A DNA stretch of 64,000 nt from Apiotrichum sp. Y4204 (GCA_025531455.1 JAMYHL010000090.1:62001-126000); one strand, 5' to 3'; positions 44,755 through 56,833 are shown, counted from the stretch's first letter. Made by a program: numbers and translations. The notes: generated by a model from the sequence alone, not told the origin.

Positions 44755-46566
44755 CTACTTCTGCCCGCCCGTTGAGCGCCTCGCGCGGCGCGTCCCAGAC
44801 GGGAGCGGGACCTCAGGCTCGGACTCGGACGACGAACTACCAACAGACTCGTAATACCACCGCTTGGCAGCTGGCACTTTCTCGGTACCGCTAGCTGCAG
44901 AGGCGCGGGGCGTCTTGCTGGGGCGAGCGCGGGATGCCCTCGGTTTGCTGGGTCCCGAGTTGGCTGGTCCAAAGTCGTCCGGAACGGGGTTCTTGCGAGG
45001 ACGGCCAACGCGCTTCGCTGAGGTCTCGGCCTCGGAGGGAGAGTCCGGGTCCGGACGCAAGTGCTTGCGCGGACGCCCGGAACCGCGCTTCCCCGTGGGC
45101 GCTTGCGGCTCTTCGTCATCCGCCTCCGAGTCCGGGTCTGGGCGGGGGTGCTTCTTTAGTCGACCCGGGGTTTTTTTCAGCGCCGGCGCAGCAGACGCTG
45201 TTGGCACCTCGTCATCAGCCTCGGAGCCAGAGTCCGGGTCTGGACGCGGAAGCTTGCGTGAACGGCCGGGACGCTTCCCCGTGGGCGCTGGCGGTTCCTC
45301 CCCATCGGCCTCGGAGGCAGAGTCCGGGTCTGGGCGGGGGTGCTCCCTCGACCTTCCGGGGCCCTTCTTCGGTGTAGGCGCAGCCGGCGGCGAAGGAGCC
45401 TCATCTTGGACCTCGGAGTCAGGATCCGGGAGGGGCTGCTTCCTCGGACGCCCGCGCCCCCTCTTCGGCGTGTCCACTGCCTCGGGATCAGGCGTCGTGA
45501 CGGGTTTACGGGGCCGGCCGCGCGGGCGGACAGGCGTGTTGGGGTCCCTTGGCTCCTTGGGGGGATGGATGCGCGGCCGGCCGCGTTTCCGAGGAGTGGC
45601 GACAGGAGCGGCTGGGGCGGCGGGGCCGTTGAGGTTCGGAACCGCAGCGGCGGGGCCGTCAAGGTTTGGGGCTGGAGTCGGAGGTGTCGCTGCCCTCTCG
45701 TTGGATTCCGCGACGGGCTCATCGAAGTCCGAGACAGGCTCTGGCGCTGGGGCTTGGGAAGCCTGAGGGGCTTCAGGAGCCGCCAAATCAGACTTCCTGG
45801 GACGGCCGCGTTTGCGCGGGGTGGTAGCCGGGGCGGCAGTGGTAACGTCGGCGCCGCCAGTGTTGTGGATGTCGTCGGCATCGTTGGCGGCATCGGCATC
45901 ATCAACACCATTTTCTTCAACAGCCACGGTGGGAACGCCGGCGTCGTCGGCGTCGTCGGCATCATCGGTGCTGCTTTCGTCAACAGCCTCGGTGAGAACT
46001 GCCGGAGCCGACTTGCGAGGGCGGCGAGGACCTCTGGGAGACACCTTCGGCGCAGCGGGTGCGGACTTGCGCGGCCGGCCGCGTTTCTTCGGGACGGGGG
46101 AAGTGTTCTCGAAATCACTTTCCGAAAATCCTGCAGAATACCGCTTCCGCCGCGTCGTCGCTGCCGACCGCGTCGATGCAGGGCGTATCTTCGGGGGGAG
46201 CACGAATTGGGGCTGGGGCGCATACGCGCCTGCGGGGGGGCGCGCCCGGCGGCCCTCAACTAGAGGAGGGGCGTCGCTCTCGCTCGACTCGGAGACCGTC
46301 TCGTATGTCCAGAACTTTGCGGGCTGCCCTTTTCCTTTCCCTTTGCCCTTTCCCTTTCCCTTTCCTTTTGCCTTGGCGTTGGCGTTGGTGGACCGCTTGG
46401 GCCTGTCCGGACGCGCGTCGTGATCGCTACTGGCGGCGCTGGCGGTGTCGCCTTCGTCGGCCGGGCGCTCCGCCTCTGCACTCTCGCGGCCGCTCCACTC
46501 GCCGCGCAGAAGCTTGAATGGGCTGGGGTTAGAATCCAAGTTGGGTCAGGATGCTTACTTCCACAT
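44755..46566 (-). CDS. Multi-AT-hook chromatin-type protein
   Basis: Exons 46566-46559 (ATG TGG AA) and 46522-44755, joined across a 36-nt intron, give 591 aa starting MWNPFKLLRGEW. About eleven AT-hook or AT-hook-like motifs (cores GRPRK, GRGRPRK, GRPRI, plus weaker GRSRK and GRLKK) are spread over residues about 125-545, so it probably binds the minor groove of AT-rich DNA. The hooks alternate with acidic spacers built from repeated PDPDSxSEAD modules. A Lys-Gly run (KGKGKGKGKGKGK) lies near residue 60. The start inside the long exon would need a non-ATG codon; the proposed 8-nt exon fixes this with a good GTAAGC donor. No catalytic or other chromatin domain is seen. Function as architectural or regulatory protein is inferred. 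Confidence 0.78.
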
Positions 46567-49500
46567 CGGGGTTGATGGAAGGCGGATGGAGAGGATGAGG
46601 ATGATGAGGATGGCGGTGGCTTGGAGGTGCCGTGTGTGGTTGTATTGTTGTGTTTGTGTGAGCTGGTGCGAGGGAGGCTGGACATGGATGTAGCGGATAT
46701 TCCGGATAAGAGAACTCTAGACCGACGAGACTCTCCAGTGTGGATGTCGCGTGTGATCGGCGTGATCGGCAGATCTGCAGACCTAGAAATTCTGCAGCTC
46801 TGCAGATGGCTCATGCCCGAGTGCAATGGGCGATGAGTGTGGCACTTCATCATCTCCAGGCTCTGAGTCTTCCATCGTCCTGCCAGGCGAGACCATTTCG
46901 AGATCTCAAAAGCACAGGAGCACGGACTGGACACCGCTCGACCTGCTCGTCAACTTCCTCCGGCCCCTCGACGTACGAGGTGCTGATGGCCAGGCATTGA
47001 GTCCCTCGCTGGTGCTGGTCAGTTTTAGTATTTTCAGTTTTTATCATAGTGGGTCCATTCGTTCCTATCCCCAGTCGCGATGTTGCTGTCCTCTCCTAAC
47101 CTGATATCTAGATTTCTGGAATCACACTGGAATCAGCACCAGCCATGTCAAGACGTATCCCTCGCCGCGGAGATTGTTTTTGATCTGTGCTCCTCCATCC
47201 TTGACGAGGCAAAGGAACAATGCGTCATGCCACAGTACGACCTTCGAGGACACCATCGGCGTACATGAGAATTCAAGGATCGATGACAAGACCGGAAAGG
47301 AAGGCAGAATCGCTCTGTGCATCCCAGCTTCAAAAAATATCACGATCTTGGGAGGTTCAGAGGAAAGACATTTGCGGCTGTCGACGGCAATGGAGCCCGA
47401 CAAACGGCTCCGCTCCATCGCCGAGCTGCGCGCTTGCTGTCGAACGCGAGATGACGTCTTCCTTATGACCCAGCGTTTTGTTCACCATACCCAGCATGTA
47501 CCCGGTAGTAGTGGAAGTGCCTATGCCGAGGGATATGCCGACCGGCACAGGACACAGGACACCCTTGTCCTCGTAGCGATGTCCGAATTCTACAGCTTGG
47601 ACATTGTTCATCGTCAACATTCGTAGCGCGGCAACTTGGCGCTCCTACATGGAGGCGTGGCGCCGCACTTGTGCTTGGCAGGTTTACTCCAAACTGCGCA
47701 GGCACCGCCGCAATCGCGCGTCGTCACGGAATGCAGAAATGCATTCCCACGAACGGCCCGAAACGCATCGCTGTGACGATACGAGCACACGCGACACCGC
47801 AGTCTTCGTCGTGAGAGATTGTGAGAGTTGGGCGGAGTGCCGAGTAGCTCTTGCGGTGCGGGATCGGCGAATTGTGTCTCCGGCTGCTTGGCGAGCGCAG
47901 CGACAGCGAGATTCGGTGACTTGGCCACACTCGTTCCTTGCTATAACTCGGCCACCCACGCCCAGTGGTTGGTGGTTAAGGCGCAGTCGCACCTCATTGC
48001 GCCGATACGCACTCTGCACACAGGTATTTACGCTATATGCTAGCTCCTGATGGACGGCGGGATCCGAGACGGACCGCGGACCGAGGACCGGGCTGGCCGG
48101 CTTGCGAACGCGCGAACTCACGAGAGCGCTATGCTTCCGAAAATGCGTTCCGAGTCATCACCGGCTGGCTGCCCGGTTCGGCAGGACACGACTGTGCATC
48201 AGTTGGACAGGCTCCAGGATCGCAAAAGGATCTAGGATGGATCAGAGTTCCGCCTCCTGCCTCTGACGTCGATCAGAGAGCACATCCGTGCGTTCTGATT
48301 TGTTCTGGGTCGCGCGACCTCGGGATCGTCTGTACTGGGCCCAACGTTTCATCCCCATTGCAGAAAGAGTACCCCGTCAGTCTACACGGTTGATCACCGA
48401 TCACCGATGCACATATGCACCATGCACCAACAGTGCGACAACATGTGGTCCGCTGTACGGGACGCCCCGAGCCTGAGTGCTCCTGCGATCCTGAGGGCAC
48501 AACAGGACGGTCCAGTTGGTAACCGAATGTCACGTTCGGTGTACCACTTCGTCCGTAATCCATGACGCTTGAAGCCGTTGGTGTTGCAGAAGCCACCAAC
48601 GCTCGCTAGCGGGCACAAGTGGGCATCGCTCCTCTCTAGCATCCCAAGCATTGCGGCTATTGAAACCAGTCGCTATTTCTACAGTCGCCAAGGAGCATGA
48701 TGCTGTAACAAGGTGTCGGAAATGGGCGACGAGGCATATCCAAACCATAATACAGCACCACGACCATCGTCTGCAAGCAGTGGTAAATACTCCGCAGCAG
48801 GCAGCATGTGCATACTCTAAATCGCTAACGCCGCCCATTGTAGTAGTCGGGCGCTGTGCGGCACGCCTCTGCGGCTCGGCCGCTTCTCGCCTTCTGTTCC
48901 AGATGTGTCAAAAAACGCAAGAAACCCAGAAACCCACCACGACCATGGCAGAATCCCCTCTGCGCCGCCGCCCTCCGCGACCCCCGCCATGCCTGAATGC
49001 CCGTGGACCCTACCTACCCTTCCACACCGCCGCTCTGCAGGTCTCCAGCCTTCGCCCGCCTCCGCCACCGGCCTCGCCAGGGACGCACGCCGTTCCGGCC
49101 GGCCGGCGAGGGGTTTGGAACAGTGGAACAGTGGAGGCTACCACGCGGCGCGCCTGTCTGCTCGCTAGCTCGTTAGTGCATCGGTAGCGATCGGCGGGAA
49201 GACTGAGAGTGATCAGAATGATGCAGTAGTGCCAAACGTCGTGTGATGTAAGAGAACAGCTGTTCGCGCTATCGGCACCGCTCCGCGCAGCAGTGCGCTC
49301 CATGTGCCGAATGTGATTGTGCCCGTGTGTGCACGCGTGCACGTCCGTCAATGTTGGTCGATGTTGGACGTTCTGCATTACATGCATTACTACTAGTGTA
49401 CGCTGTGGTTTTGTGGTGTGTGTGCGTAGTGGCTTGCACAAGAGATGAAGCTTGTCAGAGCCAAGGAAGGATTAGCATGCGCAGGGGCCGCGGGCAACAG

Positions 49501-50658
49501 GGAATCAGAGGTCCAACCGCACGATCTCATCACAGGGCAAAGGGCGGGGTCGCGAGGCGCGGGAAGAGGACGGGCAAGACCCGATGGCACCAGAGAACAT
49601 GGCACCCAAAAGTACCCAAAGGGCAGTGTGCCGAGAAGATGCCGCACTGCGCGCGGAGCCGAGACGACTGCGGGCGGCTGCATTACATGCATAGTCCACC
49701 CAAATCCAGAGTGCCAAGGCAGCTCAGGGGCTGAAAACGGGGTAAAGTGCGACTTTCCAACCCTGCCAAGCGTTTTAGCCACTGAAAAGTAGTGTGACCG
49801 AGGAGGCAGAAGAGCAGAGGGACAGAGGGTAAATGCCAAAGGAAAAAGTAGAATAAAAGCGAGGCGGGCAGCAGAGGAGAAGGGAAGAGAAACGGGAACC
49901 CACTCTCCTCTTGGTCGTAACACCCTCTAACAATCTGCCTGTCTCGAGTGGACAGCTGTGACTATTCAGTGGTGCTTGAGTTGTGTTTTGCAGGTCTTGG
50001 GTGCATAGCTTGGGCGATACCAAGGTGAACAAACAGCAGACATGGCAGTGTGAAGAGTGCGGCCGTGAGGTATGTCTGCTACATCGGTGTGCAGGGGGGA
50101 ATGATGGCTGTGCGCGCAGTATCTGATGATGACGGCTCTTCTTTTTCCCGTCTGACCAGCCTGCAGCCAGCCTGCGTTCCCAGCCCACAGCCCATTGTCC
50201 CTGGGCTTCTCTGGCTTTTTGCCTCTGGTCCCACCCTTTTTTTTTTTCGTTGCGGGTCGGGGTTTCCACGCCCCGCCCCGGCTAGCTGAACTGTTTCGTG
50301 TTCGGCACACACGCGCACACGCGCTACGCTGCGCGCTACAGGCTGCTAGCGTGTGCTATACGACATGCATGCACTACGCTCTGCGTTCCACCGATGCACC
50401 CACCCCGTCCGTCTCGTCTGTTTCCCATTCTCTCCCTCCCTGTCCTACTCACTCGTCCTCCTTCTCCTCATCCTCGTCGTTGTCGTTTCTTCTCTTCTCA
50501 ACGCTCTATCCTCCCCACTCTCCTACTTAACATATACAAACTACTACCCCCCGACACTCGTTCCCTTCAACATCTTTTGTAGTAGTTTCGTTTGCCACTT
50601 CCTTTTCATCGCACTTTTTTACCACTCCCCCTCTCCGACTAATTCTCACTCCGCCGCC
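46567..50658. other. 4.1-kb region without recognisable gene
   Basis: Divergent region between the AT-hook gene and chitin deacetylase. I checked both strands: no domain, no consistent exon chain, no tRNA. Frames such as plus 47174-47626 and minus 49393-49923 look non-coding. A T-run lies at 50227-50246. From about 50380 the plus strand is strongly pyrimidine-rich, the probable leader of chitin deacetylase. Could hold noncoding transcripts or decayed sequence. Confidence 0.5.
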
Positions 50659-52065
50659 ATGCTTCCCTCGCTCCTCCTCGCCGCCCTCCCCCTCGTCGCC
50701 GCGGCTCCCTGGGCCCAGCCCGACAACAGCCCCGTTCACGAGCTGTTCAAGCGCCAGAGTGAGTAGTCAAAAAGCCGTGATGGACCGCAGGGAATCAATG
50801 TTTGGTTGGTGGCTTGCCAGGCGTGTCGCTGGAGCAGGCCCCCCTGTTGGTTGCTTTGATCAGCGTTGTGGCACGTTTTGCAACACATACTGACTGTCAG
50901 ACGGCCCCAAGCCTGCCTCCGAGTACCCTCCCGCGCTCCAGGTTCCTTCGGGCAACTTCGTTCGCCAGGAGTGGATCGACAAGCTCAAGGCCGTCGAGGG
51001 CTCCTTCCGCAAGGTGGACGTTTCTCTCCCCGCGAACGGCACCGACAACGCCGTCGTCTACCCCGGCAACCCCTCCCAGGCTCAGCTCAACGACAAGAAC
51101 GGCATCTGCGCCTTTCCTGTCGGCTGCAAGGCCGACGACGACATTTGGGGAGCTCCCAACGGCGCCTTCATGGTGAGTCATTGAGTCAGGTCCCCGAACG
51201 GATCTTGATTTGTCCTAGCGATGGCCACGTACTGATTGCCCAGATCACCTTTGACGACGGTCCCGGTGAGGGTTCCAAGATGCTCTCGGACTTCCTTGAG
51301 ACCAAGAACATGTCCACTCACGCGACCCACTTCATGATTGGCGCGTCGATTGTTGCCGAGCAGGACAACTTCCAGTATGTCTTCAGCCGCGGTGGTCACA
51401 TTGCCTCGCACACCTGGTCGCACAAGCGCATGACCACCCTCACCAATGAGCAGATCGTTGCTGAGCTCGGCTGGACTATGCAGGCCATTGCCGACCAGAC
51501 TGGTGGCCGTCTCCCCCTCTACTGGCGCCCTCCCTATGGCGACATCGACAACCGTGTGCGTGACGTTGCCTCCAAGGTCTTTGGTCTCAAGGCGGTTCTC
51601 TGGAACGCCGACTCGAACGACTGGCGCATTGCTTCCGAGGGCAAGGCTCCCACTGAGAAGGAGTTTGACACTTGGGCCGCCTGGGACAAGTCGACCAAGG
51701 GTATCAACGCTCTCATGCACGAGATCAACAAGGGCACCGTTGAGATCTTCATTGCCAAGTATGACAACTTTGTCAAGAACGGCTGGAAGGTCCAGAACGT
51801 TGCCGAGGCTGAGGGCACTCCCATGTACTTCAACTCTGCCGACAACAAGGCCGAGGTTAAGCAGATGACCATCAAGGAGCTCGGCGCCCAGCCCGTTGCC
51901 CCCGCTCCCAACTCGACCACCTCGGGCGGCGCCGGCGGCTCCAACAGCACCGCCTCGCCCAACGGCAACGCTGCTCCGTCGAACAAGCCCGGCTCGTCCG
52001 CCAACGGCCTCCTCGCGCCCCTTGCCACCGTCGTCTTCGCCTCGCTGGCCGCGGCCCTCTTCTAA
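50659..52065 (+). CDS. Chitin deacetylase (CE4 / NodB domain), GPI-anchored
   Basis: Exons 50659-50758, 50901-51172 and 51244-52065 (introns 142 and 71 nt) give 397 aa. It deacetylates chitin to chitosan at the cell surface. Signal peptide at 1-16 (LPSLLLAALPLVAAA) and a Kex2-like FKRQ at 30-33. The NodB domain starts exactly at exon 3: motif 1 TFDDGP (Asp128 base, Asp129 metal ligand), motif 2 SHTWSH (His180 and His184, metal ligands), motif 3 WRPPYGDIDNRV and motif 4 with ALWNADSNDW-type ending (VLWNADSNDWR). A Ser/Thr/Asn/Gly-rich stalk leads to a GPI signal (LLAPLATVVFASLAAALF). Architecture matches the GPI-type deacetylases of basidiomycete yeasts, where chitosan is a major wall polymer. 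Confidence 0.94.
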
Positions 52066-52814
52066 ATAGCCCTGCACTAGACAGTACACTTCATACCTAG
52101 TAAGCACGGCAGAGCCGTAGTAATAGCGTCGCAGTAATGGAGAACATTTTAGTCCCCTTCCCCTCGCGGCTCTTCCAGCTACGTTTTCCGACACCCACGC
52201 CCTCACGCCTCCCCCATTCCCCGCCCGCATCCTCCGGTCTTTTTTTCCGCTTTGCATACGTTGATACAATCATGGACATTGATTCACGCTCTACCCTCTT
52301 GTTAATATGCGCATGCAGCTGCATTCTTCTCCTGTGAGCGTGCGACCGCGAGGCCGGGAGTTAAGAGCTGGCTTACACGTTAGCACTGTCGGGTCGGTGT
52401 TGCAACACGGTCACCAATACCGGTGGGAATTACGTAACAAAAAGGTCGATAGCAGCTGAACCCCCGGGACCTCAATGACAGCACTCTTGACATGATGTTC
52501 AATACGTCATGCAGTATTGCACACAAGCCACTAGGCCATGTCCGATAGCCACGACGGCTATCATGGTGACGGTCATGGCCGAAGCGGCCATGTCGCCGCC
52601 CCCATCAATCGCACAGTTGACACAAGATGATTGCCCACATGGCGGCGCCCGTGCGGTCTAGCTGACCGGTCGCCGGGCACCGGCTCATAGTCGCCGAACT
52701 CCAGACCCCAGTGAACGTTCGTGGACCAGGCACACTTCAAAAGGCCCCCTCTTGCTTCTTGGAACAGACTGACAGCACATCGCTCCCCCCAATCACTCTG
52801 CTACTTACTGTACG
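52066..52814. other. Intergenic region between chitin deacetylase and hydrolase genes
   Basis: 3' flank and promoter, both genes on the plus strand. An interrupted dyad (GATAGCCACGACGGCTATC) lies at 52543-52561. No gene seen. Confidence 0.45.
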
Positions 52815-54146
52815 ATGGTCACTCTCACTGACGGCGGCAAGGCCAAGCTCGACGCGCTCCTCGCGGAACAGGTCGTGCATGCCGGCCTCCCAGCCCTCTT
52901 CTACGGCCTGACGAGCGCCGATGGCGAGCTCTACTACAACTGCGCGGGCAAGAAGAACGAGGGCGACGCGTCCGAGGGCGAGGTCAACGATCAGACTAGT
53001 GAGGTCGGCCATCCTTGCAGTGACTGACAATACCAGCCCTCCAGCTCTTCTCGCAGACCAAGCTCATCACCTCCATTGCGTGCCTCCAGCTCGTCGAGAA
53101 GGGTGTTCTTGCGGTTGACGACCCCGCGCTGATCGAGAAGCACCTGCCCGAGCTGTGGGCCCAGCCGATCCTCACGGGTCTAAGCGACGACGGCAAGCCA
53201 ATCACCACCCCGCGCACCAAGCCGATCACGCTGCGCCATCTCCTCACGCACACCGCCGGGCTGGCGTACACCTTCTCCAGCCCGCTCATTGCGAAATGGG
53301 AGGCAGCGACGGGTGCGCCGTCGTGGATCGCGAACAATGCCGAGCCGAGCGCTCTCGCTCAGCCGACGCTCTTCGAGCCCGGATCAAAGTTCTGCTACGG
53401 CATCAATATCGACTGGGCCGGCGTTCTCGTCATGCGCGTCACGGGCCAGACTCTCGAGGAATACTTCCACGAACACATCTTCGGCCCTATCGGCCTGACA
53501 AAGGAGGATATCTCGTTCTACCCCTCAGACTCAATCAAGGAACGCCTCATGCAGAGCTGTGCTCTCCTCCCAGACGGCAAGCTTATTCCGAGCCCGGGCC
53601 TCCGCGACGTCAAGAACATGCGCCCAGAGGATGTTGGCGTCCACCTCGGCGGCGCAGGGTTGCTGGGTACGCTCAAGGCGTACATGGCTGTTCTCCGCGA
53701 GATCCTACTCGCAAAGGACGGCAAGTCCAAGGTCATTTCGCCGGCGGTGTACGCGGCGCTCTTCCAGCCCGCCCTCCCCGCCCGCGACGGGACCAACACG
53801 ACGCATGCCGACCTCGGCGCCATGGTCGCGTTTGAGGGTCTCGACGAGACCCAGTTCATCTCCGGAGACCACATCAACCACTCGCTCGGCATGGCGCTCT
53901 TTGAGACCGACTCGGCGATGGGACCAAAGGCCGGGTCCGCGTGGTGGGGCGGAGCGGCGCGTACCCGCTTCTGGGTCGACCCGGCCACTGGCGTGGCGGT
54001 GAGTGTGGATGTGTGCTTGAGATAGTTTTGAAGCTGACCCGCAGGGAGTGTACGGTACGCAAATGTTCGACGGCGGCCAGGTCGCCACCTTCGCCAAGGC
54101 GTACAAGGCGTACCAGCGCGAGCTCTACGATGCGCTTGCGGTTTGA
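52815..54146 (+). CDS. Beta-lactamase-fold serine hydrolase (class C / EstB-type esterase family)
   Basis: Exons 52815-52998, 53037-53998 and 54045-54146 (introns 38 and 46 nt) give 415 aa. The SxxK catalytic motif SQTK (Ser67, Lys70) is created across the first intron join and is followed by the usual helix LITSIACLQLVEKG. Further family marks: HLLTHTAGLAY, the Tyr motif near residue 182 in FCYGINIDWAG, and the C-terminal WWGGAARTRFWVDP that replaces the KTG box, as in EstB-like esterases. It lacks a signal peptide, so it is intracellular and not a classical antibiotic resistance enzyme. Fungal relatives include esterases and polyketide acyltransferases (LovD type); the substrate cannot be deduced here. 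Confidence 0.88.
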
Positions 54147-54425
54147 GACGTTGGGCTAGTAGCGCTGAAGTGCGAGGTGGTTAGCAATCGAAAGGGTAGT
54201 CTGGCCTCCATGAACGATCGTAACGACCAGTTTCTTGGCTAGGGACGCACGGCAATGGTCCTGTCAATCGGAATAGCCATGGTAATACCACAGAGATGTC
54301 TGGCAACGTGAAGGCGCGTGAAATGGAGTTGGGGGCTTTGACAAGCCGCGACACCTGACCACTAACCCTTACCAAACCAGAAAAGTTCATAAAAAAGAAA
54401 CAAAACTAAATCGCTCTCGAAAACT
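54147..54425. other. Convergent 3' region
   Basis: Shared 3' flanks of the hydrolase and the 44-aa-repeat protein gene; AT-rich near 54385-54415. No gene. Confidence 0.45.
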
Positions 54426-55999
54426 CTACTCAACGTCCGTGGAAGGCTCCTTGGCTGACGACAGCTCCAACTCCTTGGCCTTTTCGCGTGCTCGCTTTTG
54501 CGCCGGATGCAATGCCCGATGTCCTCGACGCCGCCTCGGCATACCACTCGTCGAGTTGGCCGTAAAGTGCTCGTCATTGTCCGGATTGGCGACAGCGTGG
54601 TCCTTGACGACCGTATCGTCTGCCGTCGACTCTGCGACGCTGACCGCAGGCGCATTGCCTGCGACGCTGGCGGGAGGCGCAAGAGTTTCGGCGGGAGTGG
54701 CGGGAGGAGCGGGCGGCGCGTCGGGACCGCGGAGACTGTTGACGTCGAGCGCTGTGTCGTCTGCCGTCGACTCTGCCACGCTGACCGCAGGCGCATTGAC
54801 TGCGACGCTGGCGGGAGGCGCAAGAGTTTCGGCGGGAGGAGCGGGCGGCGCGTCGGGACCGCGGAGACTGTTGATGTCGAGCGCTGTGTCGTCTGCCGTC
54901 GACTCTGCGACGCTGACCGCAGGCGCATTGACTGCGACGCTGGCGGGAGGCGCAAGAGTTTCGGCGGGAGGAGCGGGCGGCGCGTCGGGACCGCGGAGAC
55001 TGTTGATGTCGAGCGCTGTGTCGTCTGCCGTCGACTCTGCGACGCTGACCGCAGGCGCATTGACTGCGACACTGGCGGGAGGCGCAAGAGTAGTAGTGGA
55101 CAACGACTTAGCGCTCTCCTGGGTCTCCTTCACGCTGGGTTCGACGACGTGTTCCGCATTAGAGAAGAGGCGGGCTTTCTGAGCAACCGACATGTTTGAA
55201 AGCGCAGACTTGGGGGGCGTGACAAACTTGACAATGGGCTTGGGCGCGGGACGTGTGACCTTGCGGAGACCGGGATTTGATTCCTCGAACTTGTTCTTGA
55301 GTTCGGCAACGAGAGCAAGAGGACCGCTCTGTGCGGCTGGGGGCGTGACTGACATCGGGGGACTCGGCTTCGGAGGCGTTAGGGAGGTCTCCCGACTGGT
55401 GGTGGCTGGCACAGAAGACAAAGGTGACGGCGACGACGGGGACGACAGCGACGACGGGGACGACAGCGACGACAGAGATGACAGAGACGACGAAGGCGAT
55501 GGAACAGGGATGGGTGTCGTGCTCTCGCTGATCCGCCTCGACATGGCGCGCTCGATGGTCTCGGTGAGGAGCCGGAGCTTCTCGGTAACGTTCGCATTGG
55601 CCAACGCCTGGTCGCGCTCGGCGCGGAGCGCTTGCAGCTCGATGGAGTGGAGCCGGCGTTGTTCAGCGAGCTCGACACGCGCGCGCTCGGCATCAAGTCG
55701 GACGAGTACCTCGGCTTGTTGAGAGGTGCACAGGTCCGCGGCGAGTTGCTCGTTTCGGGACTGCTCCTGGAAGAGACGGCGATCCGACACCGCTAACAGG
55801 CGCCCGTATTCGACACACATCGACGCAGCTGAATCGAGCAGAGAATCGACGCCGCGATTGTTGTTCGCTTCGGCTGGTTGAAGACTGGTGAGGCAGCATG
55901 GCGTGGCCACTGCCTCCGGCGCTTTGTGGCCACGGAGACTCTTGAGAATCTACAATCAGCAACTGCAGCTATCTGACTTTACTGGATACTTACGCGCAT
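54426..55999 (-). CDS. Coiled-coil protein with 44-residue tandem repeats, unknown
   Basis: Exons 55999-55994 (ATG CGC) and 55949-54426, joined across a 44-nt intron (GTAAGT...TTGTAG), give 509 aa. Residues about 30-135 form a coiled coil (EVLVRLDAERARVELAEQ, ELQALRAERDQALAN). A Ser/Pro run (SSLSSLSSLSSPSS) follows, then a basic/hydrophobic segment (SGPLALVAELKNKFEE and SVAQKARLFSN). Next come three full and one partial copy of a 44-aa unit beginning TLAPPASVAV and ending GPDAPPAPPAE. The C-terminus is basic (RRRRGHRALHPAQKRARE) and may carry a nuclear signal. The tiny first exon is proposed because the long frame has no suitable ATG. No known family. Confidence 0.65.
54610..55095. repeat. 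132-bp coding tandem repeat
   Basis: Three full copies and a partial copy of a 132-bp unit, nearly identical at DNA level (a 12-bp insertion in the copy nearest the 3' end of the gene). High identity suggests recent expansion and possible length variation between strains. Confidence 0.85.
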
Positions 56000-56550
56000 G
56001 GCGCCTGTGGTGCGAGATGATGACAGTGTGGGTGGTGTGACGAAATTGTTTGGTGTGTTGGGTAAGTTGAAGAGAGAGAAAAAGATGGGGGAGATGTTGG
56101 GGAAAGAGAGTCGGGGGTGTCGATATATGTGAGGAGCCAGCCTGTTCTGCCATGGCAGCAACATCGCGCAGCCGTGGGGAGCCATCCGGGGATCTTGGGT
56201 AGCTGGGCAGCGAGGAGGGCGGCTCGGAGGGCGGGAAACCAGAGGCAAACACGGCGACCGACTCGAATAGCGACGAGAAACGGGCGGGCGGCGAGAGGAA
56301 GAGCAGGGCGGTGCGAGACGGGTGGGCAACGAGCGCGCGAGAAGCATCGTGAATGGAATGGAGGTGCTCGCGAGTGCTATTGATGGCGAGCCAAGGAGCT
56401 AGTGGCAGCTGGTGTCGAAGGAGGAGGATGTGGGATGGTCGTGTGAGTGGAGGTGTGGCGCGCGCTAACTGCTGATGCGATCGATGGGACGCGTCGTGCG
56501 ACGCGTAGGAATGGGCGGGGGGCCGAGGGCCGAGCGCCGAGGGGCGAGGT

Positions 56551-56610
56551 GCGCGGACGGAGGTGGACGGAGGTGGACGGAGGTGGACGGAGGTGGACGG
56601 AGGTGCACGG
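56551..56610. repeat. 10-bp tandem array (AGGTGGACGG)
   Basis: Four exact copies of AGGTGGACGG flanked by one degenerate unit on each side (GCGCGGACGG, AGGTGCACGG), about 550 bp upstream of the ATG at 55999. Confidence 0.85.
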
Positions 56611-56641
56611 CGAGGAGTGACGTCTTGCGGATCTCCTGCCT

Positions 56642-56673
56642 TGTGTGCGTGCGTGTGTGTGTGTGTGTGTGTC
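56642..56673. repeat. (GT)n microsatellite
   Basis: Alternating TG tract interrupted only by two GC steps at its start; capable of Z-DNA-like structure. Only 30 bp from the 10-bp array. Confidence 0.85.
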
Positions 56674-56833
56674 TCGTCGAATGATTGAATGTAATGAGCG
56701 TTTGTGTGCTGCTTCTCACCCCTGCGCTACTCGTTTGATTACGTCCTTTGACAACCTCGCAGATTACACGCTCGAAATGCATACTCAGAGATCCAATCAG
56801 TATTGTTACACGGTACGGCCCAGCCTCTCCGAT

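Larger units (their letters stand above)
56000..56833. other. Intergenic region with minisatellite and GT tract
   Basis: Promoter of the 44-aa-repeat gene and 3' flank of the next minus-strand gene. Contains the 10-bp tandem array 56551-56610 and a GT tract at 56642-56673. The minus strand is CT-rich near the start codon at 55999. Confidence 0.55.

Noticed and set aside
52815..54146. Antibiotic-resistance beta-lactamase
   Set aside because: Only the fold family is supported; there is no signal peptide and the C-terminal box is of the esterase type (WGGA), so a resistance role is not claimed.
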